Origin: Micromonospora eburnea
Lineage (GTDB): Bacteria; Actinomycetota; Actinomycetes; Mycobacteriales; Micromonosporaceae
NCBI RefSeq assembly: GCF_900090225.1
Contig: NZ_FMHY01000002.1
Coordinates: forward strand, 3,038,001-3,102,000
Length of the DNA stretch: 64,000 bases
Direction of reading: 5' to 3'
How positions within the stretch are numbered: position 1 is the stretch's first letter; the number at the start of each line of letters is the position of its first letter. Below, one piece after another: positions 42,879-52,427 of the stretch. The notes below the pieces were generated by a model. That model made no database searches, had not been told where the DNA came from, and was given only the letters and a program-made list of their open reading frames with translations. A program made the position numbers and the translations under genes.

Positions 42879-43858
42879 GCCGCGTAGACCTTCACGAACT
42901 GGTCGAGGTACTGCATGGCGGAGAGCGGGCCGCCGAAGGTCCAGATGCCGTCCGGCATCCGGTGCAGCTTGTGCTGCTGCACGAACGGTAGCGACTTCCA
43001 GATCGCGTTGCCCGCGAGCCCGTCGGCGAAGACGTCGTCGCCGTCCGAGGCGTTGTAGAAGAAGTGCAGGTTCTGTGCCTTGAGGACGGTCAGCCCCTCG
43101 ACGTCGGTCTGGCCCAGCCCCCACGTCTCGTCGGTCTTGCCGGTCCAGGCGTTCTTCAGGCCGAGCTGGATGCCGAGTTGGGAGACGTACGCGCCCTGGC
43201 CGAACATCCGGATCGACACCGTGCTGCCCTCCTTCCAGCCGTCGGCGATGGCGAACTGCTGGCCGGCCGCGCCGGCGTCGGCGATCTTCTTCTTCCCGTC
43301 GGCGATGGCGGCGTCGAGGTCGGCGAGGAGTTCTCGCGCCTCGGCGGTCTTTCCGGTCGCGGCGGCGATCATGTGGAGGTCGGACCGCATCCGGCCGAGA
43401 TTGTCCGAGGCGTCGCTGCCCCTGGTAACCAGCACCGGCACGTACTTCTCGAGCTGGGTGACCAGCGCGGAGCCCCGCTCGGCCTCCATCACCACCAGGT
43501 CGGGCCGCAACGCGACGATCGAGTCGACGCTGGGCTCACCCCGGGTGCCGACGTCCTTGACGTCCGGGTCGAGCTTGGCGGCGCTGACCCAGGTGGCGTA
43601 CCCCTTGGGATCGGCGACGCCGACCGGCATGACGCCGAGGCCGACCAGCATCTCGACCTCACCCCACTCCAGTCCGACGACCTTGGTGGCCGGGGCCTTC
43701 AGGGTGATGCTCTGGCCACGGCTGTCGGTGACGGTGACCGGGCCGCTGGGCGCGGCGTCGGAGGAGGACGGCTCGGGGGCGGGGTTCTCGGTGGTGCCGC
43801 AGGCGCTGAGCAGCAGCGCGGCGGCGGCGGCCAGGATGGCCGCACGCGTACGCATCAT
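42875..43858 (-). CDS. Ferric-siderophore-binding lipoprotein
   Basis: 327 residues from ATG 43856-43858. A lipoprotein signal with lipobox LSAC (around residues 17-20, followed by GTTENPAPEPSSSD) anchors it outside the membrane. The rest is a class III binding protein of the FepB/FhuD type: VTVTDSRGQSITLKAPATKVVGLEWGEVEMLVGLGVMPVGVAD, GEPSVDSIVALRPDLVVMEAERG, and a C-terminal LPFVQQHKLHRMPDGIWTFGGPLSAMQYLDQFVKVY. It captures the ferric siderophore and hands it to the fused permease downstream, whose start overlaps this stop. The ATPase gene lies 35 bases upstream. The ligand is probably ferrioxamine by context. Confidence 0.93.
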   Translation of the reverse strand: MMRTRAAILAAAAALLLSACGTTENPAPEPSSSDAAPSGPVTVTDSRGQSITLKAPATKVVGLEWGEVEMLVGLGVMPVGVADPKGYATWVSAAKLDPDVKDVGTRGEPSVDSIVALRPDLVVMEAERGSALVTQLEKYVPVLVTRGSDASDNLGRMRSDLHMIAAATGKTAEARELLADLDAAIADGKKKIADAGAAGQQFAIADGWKEGSTVSIRMFGQGAYVSQLGIQLGLKNAWTGKTDETWGLGQTDVEGLTVLKAQNLHFFYNASDGDDVFADGLAGNAIWKSLPFVQQHKLHRMPDGIWTFGGPLSAMQYLDQFVKVYAA

Positions 43859-43893
43859 GGGTTTCTTCTCTGTTCGTGGATCGGTTGACGAGG

Positions 43894-44718
43894 TCAGGCG
43901 ACGGCCCGGGTGGTGTGCCGCCCGACGGGCCGGGTGGACAGCAGCCCGGTCATCGGGTCGACGGTCACCTCGATGCGGATTCCGTACGTCTCGGTGAGGG
44001 CGTCCTCGGTGAACACGTTCCGCGGTGCGCCGGCGGCCCGGACGCGCCCGCGGTGCAGGAGCACCACGTCGTCGGCGACGGCGGCGGCCTGGTTGAGGTC
44101 GTGCAGGACGACCCCGACGGCGATGTCGCCGGTGTCGGCCAGGTCCCGCATCAGGTCGAGGATCTCCACCTGGTAACGCAGGTCGAGGAAGGTGGTCGGC
44201 TCGTCGAGCAGGAGCACGGCGGTGTCCTGAGCCAGGCAGGTGGCCAGCCACACCCGCTGCAACTCCCCACCGGAGAGCTCGTCGACCGGCCGGTCCGCCA
44301 TGGCGGCGACGCCGGTGACCGTCATGGCCCGATCGACCGCGACCGGGCCGTCGGGGTCGTCGGCCCGCCACCGACCCCGGTAGGGGTGCCGCCCGTAGCC
44401 GACCACGTCCCGCACGGTGACCCCGTTGGGGGTGGGGCGGCTCTGGGCGAGCAGGGTGACCCGGCGGGCGAAGTCCCGGGCGGACAGGGTGCGGGCCGAG
44501 GTGCCGTCGGCGAGCAGAACCTCGCCCCGCTCCAGCGGGTGCAGCCGGGCCAACCCGCGCAGCAGCGTGGACTTGCCGCTGCCGTTCGGTCCCACCAGCG
44601 CCGTCACCGCGCCGGGCCGCAGCGTGATCGCCGCATCGTGCACCACGGTCGCGCCGTGGTAGCCCAGACGCAGGCCCACGCCCCGAAGTCCCTCGGCGCG
44701 GCTACCCCCACCACTCAT
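43894..44718 (-). CDS. Siderophore ABC transporter ATP-binding protein
   Basis: 274 residues from ATG 44716-44718. A FepC/FhuC-type ATPase: Walker A GPNGSGKS, Q-loop LLAQSRPTPNGVTVRDVVGYGRHPYRGRW, signature ELSGGELQRVWLATCLAQ, Walker B VLLLDEPTTFLDLRY and the H-loop VGVVLHDLNQAAAVADDVVLL. The family powers import of ferric siderophores. It is the first gene of ATPase, binding protein, permease, with the iron box four bases upstream of its ATG, so the operon should be repressed by iron. Conserved residues are intact. Confidence 0.95.
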   Translation of the reverse strand: MSGGGSRAEGLRGVGLRLGYHGATVVHDAAITLRPGAVTALVGPNGSGKSTLLRGLARLHPLERGEVLLADGTSARTLSARDFARRVTLLAQSRPTPNGVTVRDVVGYGRHPYRGRWRADDPDGPVAVDRAMTVTGVAAMADRPVDELSGGELQRVWLATCLAQDTAVLLLDEPTTFLDLRYQVEILDLMRDLADTGDIAVGVVLHDLNQAAAVADDVVLLHRGRVRAAGAPRNVFTEDALTETYGIRIEVTVDPMTGLLSTRPVGRHTTRAVA

Positions 44719-44722
44719 GCGG

Positions 44723-44741
44723 TTAGGTTAACCTAACCTTA
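44723..44741 (-). promoter_or_regulatory. Iron box for the siderophore importer operon
   Basis: On the minus strand TAAGGTTAGGTTAACCTAA, matching the 19-bp iron-box consensus at 17 positions. It lies four bases upstream of the ATPase ATG. Placement that close to the start implies a short 5' leader or a leaderless mRNA. Confidence 0.85.
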
Positions 44742-44815
44742 GTTGGCGGTGTCAAGGCACTCGGATTCCCGTCACCCCTGCTGTTCCGTCCCCGCGGCCG
44801 CTCCGAAGGGCTCGC

Positions 44816-45160
44816 TCACGCCTGGTCGGTCCGCTCGGCGGCGCGCAGATCACCCAGTAGTTCGGCCTGACTGCTCAACACCTCGGTCAGGATCCGCCGT
44901 GCGACCGCCAGCAGCTCCGCCACCTGCGGGCTGACCATCGAGTAGTAGACGGTCGAACCGTCCCTGCGGGTCACCACCAGGTTCGCCCGGCGCAGCACCG
45001 CCAACTGTTGCGACAGGTGCGCCGCCTCGATGCCCACCTGCGGCAGCAACTCCGACACCGCGTGTTCCCGCTCCGCGAGAAGTTCCAGCACGCGAATCCG
45101 TGCCGGATGCCCCAACGTCTTGAAGAACTCGGCCTTGGCCTGATACAGCGGCGTACTCAC
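44816..45160 (-). CDS. ArsR-family transcriptional regulator (orphan)
   Basis: 114 residues from ATG 45158-45160. A compact winged helix: TPLYQAKAEFFKTLGHPARIRVLELLAEREHAVSELLPQVGIEAAHLSQQLAVLRRANLVVTRRDGSTVYYSMVSP. It is similar in plan to the second ArsR in this window (50799-51161), which controls a SulP gene, but this one has no target gene next to it. It lacks the CxC metal motif of ArsR/SmtB sensors, so the signal is probably not a soft metal. Two palindromes lie 100-135 bases upstream and may be its operators. Confidence 0.9.
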   Translation of the reverse strand: MSTPLYQAKAEFFKTLGHPARIRVLELLAEREHAVSELLPQVGIEAAHLSQQLAVLRRANLVVTRRDGSTVYYSMVSPQVAELLAVARRILTEVLSSQAELLGDLRAAERTDQA

Positions 45161-45261
45161 GGGCCCACCCCTTTCTGGGGAGACACGCTACGAGCCGCCC
45201 CTCATCCACTCGGACGGGCCCGGCGTGAGCCGGCTCCTCGTCCTGTCGACCGGCAACCAGA

Positions 45262-45296
45262 TTAGATCTAACGACTTGCTAAAGTCGGCAAGTCGT
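45262..45296. promoter_or_regulatory. Paired palindromes upstream of the orphan ArsR gene
   Basis: TTAGATCTAA (45262-45271) abuts ACGACTTGC (45271-45279), which is mirrored by GCAAGTCGT (45288-45296). Such paired dyads are typical winged-helix operators. Their link to the ArsR gene is positional inference. Confidence 0.5.
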
Positions 45297-45712
45297 GAGG
45301 GCGCCGGGAGGCCGACCGCCGCACCGGCGTCGGTGCGCCTGGTTCGGTCAGCCCGGCGATCGACCACCCGCGGCCCCCGGCCGACGGAGCACTCGCCGAA
45401 CGTGGCTTCCTCGCCACGCGACGGCTCGTAGACCGGCATGGCCCGCCGGCCCATCTCTCGTACGGCGGGCCATGCCGTCAAGGCTTCGGGCGCCGGCGGC
45501 CTCGCCGTCCACGAGCGACACTCCCGGCCCCTTCCAGGGGCCGCTGTCGGCACCGGCGTTGCTCCTTCAGAACCCATCATGTCGAGGCCGTGGGCGGTCG
45601 GTCCGGCGGGCTGGCGTCGCGCCCGCCGATGCCTCCAACGGAGCGCCCCCCTTGACGGACGGCGTCGAACGGTTGGGCGATCTGAGCGTGATCACCTGGC
45701 GGAGAAAAGGCC
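45297..45712. other. Interval without a recognisable gene
   Basis: No gene identified on either strand. Frames on both strands look random in composition. It contains a long G/C dyad (GGCCCGCCGGCCCATCTC and GGCGGGCCATGCC near 45440-45475). It separates the iron importer and ArsR gene from the second rox gene, and could be the edge of an inserted block. Confidence 0.4.
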
Positions 45713-47434
<1,722 letters not shown>

Positions 47435-47480
47435 TCTCGGGGCCAGGAACTGGGAGTGGTCGGCGTTCCGGTCGGACGTC

Positions 47481-47524
47481 CACCGGTGCTGGCATGGCGG
47501 AAAGACGCCATGCCAGCACCGGTG
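47481..47524 (+). terminator. Strong terminator after rox copy 2
   Basis: A perfect 19-bp stem: CACCGGTGCTGGCATGGCG (47481-47499) with its complement (47506-47524) around a GAAAGA loop. It is the longest hairpin seen in the window and closes the rox copy 2 transcript. Confidence 0.88.
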
Positions 47525-47633
47525 CCCGGTGGTCCACCCGCCGTGCGACTTGCCGAGTCCTTCCCGTCGCCGCGTCACTGCTGCTGAGCCCCGGTCGGGC
47601 GGAAAGGAGTGTTGCCCGGCACCCGGGCATCAC

Positions 47634-47639
47634 TAGCAT
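47634..47639 (+). promoter_or_regulatory. -10 box of a leaderless phosphotransferase transcript
   Basis: TAGCAT ends seven bases before the GTG at 47647. No ribosome site is present between them. Confidence 0.5.
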
Positions 47640-47646
47640 CCCGGCC

Positions 47647-48564
47647 GTGGACGACATGCGCTGGCGCGATCCGGAGTGGCTGACCCGGGTGCAGGATTGG
47701 ATCGACGAACGGCTCGGCGAACTCGCGGTGACGCGGACCGGTCCGCCCGTCCAGCCGCACGTCTACCCGTGGTCGACGGTGCTGCGGGTACCGACGGACC
47801 GCGGTGACGTCTGGTTCAAGGCCAACACCGAGACGCTACGGCACGAGGGCGACGTCGTGCGGCGGATCGCCGCCCGCCGTCCCGACGTGGTGCCGCCGCT
47901 GCTGGCCGCTGACAGTGCCGCCGGTTGGATGCTGATGGCGGACGCGGGGGAGACGCTGCGAGTGGTGACGCAGCGCGAGCAGAGCCTGGATCGGTGGCGG
48001 GACGTGCTGCCGCTCTACGCCGGAGTCCAGCTCGACCTGGCCGAGGACGTCGACGACCTGCTCGCCCTGGGGGTGCCCGACCTGCGGCTCGCCACCCTCC
48101 CGAAGGCGTACGAACGCCTGGTTGACGAGGTCGGCGCGGACCGGCGCTTCCACGACGCGGCACCGATGGTGGCCGACCTGTGCGAAGAGCTCGCGGGGTA
48201 CGGGCTGCCGGAGCTGCTGCAGCACGACGACCTGCACGACGGCCAGGTCTTCGTCCGCGACGGCCGCCACCTGGTGATGGACTGGGGCGACGCCTGCGTG
48301 TCGCACCCGTTCTTCACCCTGTCGGTCACCCTGGAAGGTGGGTTGGCGTGGGGCCTGGAGGATGTCTGGAACTCCGTCGACACCGCGCCCTTCCGGGACG
48401 CGTACCTCGCGCCGTACGCCGAACGGTTCGCCGGCGACCTGGTGGCCGCCGCCCGGGTGGCGCTGCGCCTGGGCTGGGTCTGCCGTGCCGTCAACGGGCA
48501 CATGCCGGGCGACGAGGAGCGGACCCTGACCCGGCTGCGGATGTTCCGCGACGGGCGGCCGTAG
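47647..48564 (+). CDS. Aminoglycoside phosphotransferase (APH)-family kinase
   Basis: 305 residues from GTG 47647; an ATG three codons on is the alternative. The protein kinase-like APH fold shows: N-lobe strand TVLRVPTDRGDVWFKANTE with the ATP lysine, the catalytic loop LLQHDDLHDGQVFVRDG (the family HGD-x4-N is HDD-x4-Q here), and the metal Asp in LVMDWGDACVSHPFF. The catalytic-loop Asn is replaced by Gln, which is uncommon but seen in remote members. Substrates of such actinobacterial proteins range from aminoglycosides to sugars and small metabolites; antibiotic resistance is not established. It lies 212 bases after rox copy 2. Confidence 0.82.
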   Translation: MDDMRWRDPEWLTRVQDWIDERLGELAVTRTGPPVQPHVYPWSTVLRVPTDRGDVWFKANTETLRHEGDVVRRIAARRPDVVPPLLAADSAAGWMLMADAGETLRVVTQREQSLDRWRDVLPLYAGVQLDLAEDVDDLLALGVPDLRLATLPKAYERLVDEVGADRRFHDAAPMVADLCEELAGYGLPELLQHDDLHDGQVFVRDGRHLVMDWGDACVSHPFFTLSVTLEGGLAWGLEDVWNSVDTAPFRDAYLAPYAERFAGDLVAAARVALRLGWVCRAVNGHMPGDEERTLTRLRMFRDGRP

Positions 48565-48738
48565 CCGGCCGGCGGTCGACAGGGGTGTCGGCCGTCCGGT
48601 GGCCGGCCCCTACTTCGGATCCCGGCTCGACCGCCGAGATCTGTCGGGGTCTGGACATCCCGGCTAATGTGGGCCATACCGTCCATTCACGACAGGCGTG
48701 GACAGCCGGACCAGAGCCGACGATCCAGGAGTCATGCC
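48565..48738. other. Convergent intergenic interval
   Basis: No gene. Contains an imperfect GC-rich dyad (GCCGGCCGGCGG near 48567 and GGTGGCCGGC near 48600) that could serve as a terminator for the APH gene. Confidence 0.35.
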
Positions 48739-49050
48739 CTAGTGCTGGCTGCCGGGCAGCCGGGCGGCACCCCGCGAGATTCTGAACAGCCAGAGGAGCA
48801 TGACCCGCAGCAGCGCGGTCAGGCTGGTGCGATCGCCGGCGCGCTGCAGCTCGCGGGCGCGACTGGCCACGACGACGAGCCGGTCGCCGTAGGCGGGCCA
48901 CAGCGGGGCCTGCTGCCGGAGGCGAACCGCGAGCCCGGCCAACTTCGCGGCCACTCTGCGATCCTGCACCGGCAGGAGCTCAAGGTCGGGCAGCAGGCCG
49001 ACCCGTACCGCCAGATAGGCGTCCCACGCCGCATGTCGGGCCGGATCCAT
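48739..49050 (-). CDS. Small conserved-looking protein in the SulP operon
   Basis: 103 residues from ATG 49048-49050 behind GGAG. The sequence is mostly helical and basic (MDPARHAAWDAYLAVRVGLLPDLELLPVQDRR, LLRVMLLWLFRISRGAARLPG), with one hydrophobic patch (LTALLRVMLLWLF) near the C-terminus. No domain was recognised. It starts 33 bases after the SulP gene ends and is on the same strand, so it is the third gene of an ArsR-SulP operon, possibly an accessory or soluble partner of the transporter. Confidence 0.6.
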   Translation of the reverse strand: MDPARHAAWDAYLAVRVGLLPDLELLPVQDRRVAAKLAGLAVRLRQQAPLWPAYGDRLVVVASRARELQRAGDRTSLTALLRVMLLWLFRISRGAARLPGSQH

Positions 49051-49083
49051 CTCCGCGTTCGCCTTCCTGGTGCGGTTCCGCCG

Positions 49084-50802
49084 TCACGGCTGGACGGCGG
49101 GGTCGACAACGTCCGGCGTGGCGGCGGCCAGGACGCCGGTGCGACGCAGATGGGCGCGCGCCGCGTCGATCGCCTCTGCCGTGCCGGGAAAGACGCGCCC
49201 GGCCGCACCCAGCCGGTCGAGCACGCCGACCGCGTCGAGGATCTTCTCCTGGTCCGCGCGGACACCGGAGACGAGGACGGTGATGTCGCGGTGTTCGAGA
49301 CGCTCGATCGCGTCGCGTAACACCAGCGCGCCGGAGCCATCGATCGTCGACACCCTCGACATCCGCAGGATGATCACCCGTACGTCCGCCACCTCGGACA
49401 GTTCCAGCAGGAACCGGTGGGCGGCCGCGAAGAACAACGGCCCGTCGAAGCGGTAGGCCACGATGTGCTCTCGGAGCAGGGCGGCCTCCTCGAGGTGATG
49501 GTCCGCGATGTCGAGCGGGACCTCCTCCAGCCGAGCCGCACCCGCGATCTTGCGGATGGCCAACGCGGCGGCGACGAGCAGGCCGATCCCGACGGCGGCA
49601 ACCAGGTCCAGGGCGAGGGTGGCCACCGCGGTCAGCGCCAGGATGAGCGCGTCGGAGCGGGTCGCGCGGGCCAGCGCGGCCAGCGAGCCCACCTCGACCA
49701 TCCGCACCGCTGTGGCCAGCAGCACCCCGGCCAGCGCGGCAACCGGGATGTACGCCACCAGCGGCGCGGCGGCCAGCATGATCACCGCCAGGGTGATCGC
49801 GTGGGTCAGCGCGGCGAGTCGCGACTGGGCGCCGGAGCGGACGTTGACCGCCGTACGGGCGATCGCGGCCGTCGCCGGTACGCCGCCGAAGAGCGGGGTC
49901 ACCAGGTTCGCCACCCCCTGACCGAACAGCTCCCGGTCCGGGTCGTGGCGCTGGTTCACCGTCATCCCGTCGGCGACGGTCGCCGACAGCAGGCTCTCCA
50001 GTGCGGCCAGGGCGGCGACCGCCAGCGCCGAGGTGAGCAGGGTCGGCACGACGGTCAGGTCCAGGAAGCCCAGCGACGGGCTGGGCAGCGTGGCGGGCAG
50101 GACGCCGATGCGGGCGATGTCGAGCGACAGCAGCTGCGCCACCACGGTGGCCACCGCCACCATGATCAGCGAGAACGGCACCGTGGGCCGCCAACGCGCG
50201 CCGGCCAGCATCACCGCCGCCACCCCGAGCGCCACGGCCAGCGCGGACCAGTGCGGACGGCCGGCGAACTCGACCAGCGCCCGCCAGGCCACCACGCTGA
50301 CGTTCTCGCCATCCGGGGCCGGCACTCCGAGCGCGGCAGGCACCTGCTGCAGGAAGATCACCGCGGCGATGCCCACGGTGAAGCCCTCCACCACCGGCGC
50401 CGGAACGTAGCGCACGTACCGCCCGGCGCGGAGCAGGGCCAGTGCCAGCAGGATCAGGCCCGCCATCACTCCGACGGTGAGCACGCCGCCCGGCCCGTAC
50501 CGCCCCACGATCGGCACCAGCACCACGGTCATCGCCCCGGTGGGCCCCGACACCTGCAGGTTCGATCCGCCGAACAACGCGGCGAGGGTGCCGGCCACGA
50601 TCGCCGTCACCAGGCCCGCGGCGGCCCCCAGACCGGACGACACCCCGAATCCCAGCGCCAACGGCAGCGCCACCACCGCGACGGTGAGCCCGGCGACCAG
50701 GTCGCGGCGGGGCTGCCGGCGCATCGCCGCGACGTCCGCGCGCCCTGGCAGCAGCGCGGCGACCTGCCGCCAGGTCGACCGGGCGAACACGGCGGGACTC
50801 AC
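49084..50802 (-). CDS. SulP-family anion transporter with STAS domain
   Basis: 572 residues from ATG 50800-50802, whose first bases overlap the ArsR stop. The membrane part (about 1-400) has SulP motifs: RRDLVAGLTVAVVALPLALGFGVSSGLGAAAGL, FGGSNLQVSGPTGAMTVVLVPIV, GFTVGIAAVIFLQQVP, LLSATVADGMTVNQRHDPDRELFGQGVANLVTPLFGGVPATAAIARTAVNVRSGAQSRLAALTH. A cytosolic STAS domain follows (IVAYRFDGPLFFAAAHRFLLEL, VIILRMSRVSTIDGSGALVLRDAIERL). SulP proteins carry sulfate, bicarbonate or other anions. Control by the coupled ArsR gene is likely; the signal is unknown. Confidence 0.93.
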   Translation of the reverse strand: MSPAVFARSTWRQVAALLPGRADVAAMRRQPRRDLVAGLTVAVVALPLALGFGVSSGLGAAAGLVTAIVAGTLAALFGGSNLQVSGPTGAMTVVLVPIVGRYGPGGVLTVGVMAGLILLALALLRAGRYVRYVPAPVVEGFTVGIAAVIFLQQVPAALGVPAPDGENVSVVAWRALVEFAGRPHWSALAVALGVAAVMLAGARWRPTVPFSLIMVAVATVVAQLLSLDIARIGVLPATLPSPSLGFLDLTVVPTLLTSALAVAALAALESLLSATVADGMTVNQRHDPDRELFGQGVANLVTPLFGGVPATAAIARTAVNVRSGAQSRLAALTHAITLAVIMLAAAPLVAYIPVAALAGVLLATAVRMVEVGSLAALARATRSDALILALTAVATLALDLVAAVGIGLLVAAALAIRKIAGAARLEEVPLDIADHHLEEAALLREHIVAYRFDGPLFFAAAHRFLLELSEVADVRVIILRMSRVSTIDGSGALVLRDAIERLEHRDITVLVSGVRADQEKILDAVGVLDRLGAAGRVFPGTAEAIDAARAHLRRTGVLAAATPDVVDPAVQP

Positions 50803-51161
50803 CGCGGGACCGACAGCGACTCGTCGTCGGCGTCGTCTCGGTCCCCTCGAAGGCTTTCGAGCAGCTCCGCCTGGCCCGCGAGCATCTCGGTGAGGAAGCG
50901 ACGAGCAGCCCGCATGAGGTCCGCGACGTCCGGCCCCGCGAGGGCGTAGATCACCGCCGACCCCTCCCGCCTCGACGTCACGATCCCTGCCCGACGCAGC
51001 ACCGAAAGCTGCTGAGACAGGCTCGACGCCTCGATGTCCACGTCCGCCAGCAGGTCCCGTACGGTCATCGGCCCGTCACCGAGCAGCTCCAGCACCCGGA
51101 TACGCACCGGATGCCCGAGCGTGCGGAAGAACTCCGCCTTCCTCTCGTAGAGCGGTAGCAC
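50799..51161 (-). CDS. ArsR-family regulator of the SulP operon
   Basis: 120 residues. The start is set at ATG 51159-51161 (MLPLYERKAEFFRTLGHPVRIRVLELL). The winged helix (DLLADVDIEASSLSQQLSVLRRAGIVTSRREGSAVIYAL) is a clear relative of the orphan ArsR at 44816-45160. There is no CxC metal motif; several SulP-linked ArsR proteins are thought to respond to other signals. The stop overlaps the SulP start by four bases, so regulator and transporter are translated together. A palindrome 35-50 bases upstream is the likely operator, giving autoregulation. Confidence 0.92.
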   Translation of the reverse strand: MLPLYERKAEFFRTLGHPVRIRVLELLGDGPMTVRDLLADVDIEASSLSQQLSVLRRAGIVTSRREGSAVIYALAGPDVADLMRAARRFLTEMLAGQAELLESLRGDRDDADDESLSVPR

Positions 51162-51195
51162 ACGCGTCCTCTCGCCAGACTGACAGCCTAGGCAA

Positions 51196-51211
51196 TTGAA
51201 GACCTCTTCAA
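51196..51211. promoter_or_regulatory. Probable ArsR operator
   Basis: TTGAAGACCTCTTCAA, seven-base arms around CC, lies 35 bases before the ArsR start of the ArsR-SulP operon, in AT-rich sequence. A good candidate operator and promoter core. Confidence 0.62.
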
Positions 51212-51381
51212 GTCGCTAAGCCAGTTGGCCCCGGCCAAAGTGATCCGAAACACTCTCCGCGACAACCCGCTGACGGCCTGGGGTCATGCGGGCGGTGGCC
51301 TGTGCCGGCAACCGGCCGTCATCCTCGCCGGCGTCCGCGAGAACCACGTCGGGCCGACGCGCTGACGTCAGCCTCGGGTGG

Positions 51382-51927
51382 TTACCGCCGCCCGCCGAAC
51401 TGCCAGTTGTGTACCTCGATGTCGGCGTACCGGTTGGAGGTCAGCACGGCGCGTGCCCGGTCCGGATCCGGTGCCCGGACGAGCGCCGCCGTACCCAGCC
51501 AGAGGGTGCCGTCGTCGGACAGCAACGGCCCGTACGCGATCAACTCGTCCCGGTCGGTCGGCACCGCGAGGTCGGCGGCCTGCCCCGCGCCGAGGCCGAG
51601 CACCAGGTACCGGTTGCCGTCGGTCCTTCCGCCGGGAAAGTCCCACATGGTACGCCCCAATACGTTGCGCCACCGGCGCAGCAGCACGTCCCGGTACGCG
51701 CCGGCCTGGTAGCCGGGTTCGTCGAAGGCGAACGCCCGCGCGGCGGTGGGGTCGGGCAGGTCGACGATGTGCACGCTGCCGGTGGGCGTGCCGTCGTCGG
51801 CGAGGGTCGGGCCGCGAGCGATTATCTCCGCCGAGTAGCGGTCCATGTAGGACCAGTGCTCCTCCAGCAGATCGTGGCGCAGTGCCACCGAGCCGAGGCG
51901 GTCGCGGTGGTAGCAGAAGAACTCCAT
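51382..51927 (-). CDS. Tandem YciI-domain protein
   Basis: 181 residues from ATG 51925-51927, with CAGACT seven bases before it (leaderless-type start). Two YCII-like halves can be traced: MEFFCYHRDRLGSVALRHDLLEEHWSYMDRYSAEIIARGPTLADDGTPTGSVHIVDLPDPTAARAFAFDEPGYQAGAYRDVL, and a second (ELIAYGPLLSDDGTLWLGTAALVRAPDPDRARAVLTSNRYADIEVHNWQFGGR). Each keeps the family GP-LxDDG and A-x-F-x-DxP-like blocks. YciI-like proteins are small ferredoxin-fold enzymes of unclear role; His/Asp pairs suggest acid-base chemistry. The duplication is common in actinobacteria. Confidence 0.85.
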   Translation of the reverse strand: MEFFCYHRDRLGSVALRHDLLEEHWSYMDRYSAEIIARGPTLADDGTPTGSVHIVDLPDPTAARAFAFDEPGYQAGAYRDVLLRRWRNVLGRTMWDFPGGRTDGNRYLVLGLGAGQAADLAVPTDRDELIAYGPLLSDDGTLWLGTAALVRAPDPDRARAVLTSNRYADIEVHNWQFGGRR

Positions 51928-52039
51928 GCCCCAGAGTCTGACCTGCCCGGGGTCGGGAGGGTGCGTCGGGCGGCACCCTGATGAGCCGATGAAAGGTCGT
52001 CGTGTGGCGGCGTGGGCGGTCAGGTCGGCCAGGGTGCGT

Positions 52040-52265
52040 GGCCGGGGTCCGTCGGGTGTGGGCCGCGTCGCGCCGCACGAGACCGGCACCGCCTCCGGCC
52101 TGCTCAACAGCTCACGCCAGATCGGCGCCTCACTCGGACTCGCGGCCCTCGGCACGCCGCCCAGCAACCGCACCGGCCACATCGCAACGCCCAAAGCCTT
52201 CACCAACGGACACGCCCTCGGCCTCACGCTCAGCGCCGCGCTCATCACCCTCATCGTCCCACGCC
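52040..52265 (+). pseudogene. MFS transporter remnant
   Basis: Open plus frame reading GRVAPHETGTASGLLNSSRQIGASLGLAALG and, after a small gap, RTGH..TPKAFTNGHALGLTLSAALITLIV. This is the end of a 14-helix (EmrB/QacA-like) major facilitator: the P-x-E-x-G-x-ASGLLNxxRQ-G motif and the final helices. The rest of the gene is missing. It is a decayed fragment. Confidence 0.55.
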
Positions 52266-52427
52266 ACACCCCCCGACACCCTCCGCCGAGCAGGCCGGAC
52301 ACGAGGAACCGCTCGTACCATCGGCCAAGCCCTGACCGGCACTCTTGCCAGGCGACGGGCGATCCCAACACGGCCCGTCGCCCGGCCAGGCGAACCGTGA
52401 GCGGGTAGGGTGCCGTCGGTTCGCGGT

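Noticed and set aside
47647..48564. Proven aminoglycoside resistance gene
   Set aside because: The fold is clear but the catalytic loop is atypical and many such actinobacterial kinases are not resistance enzymes.
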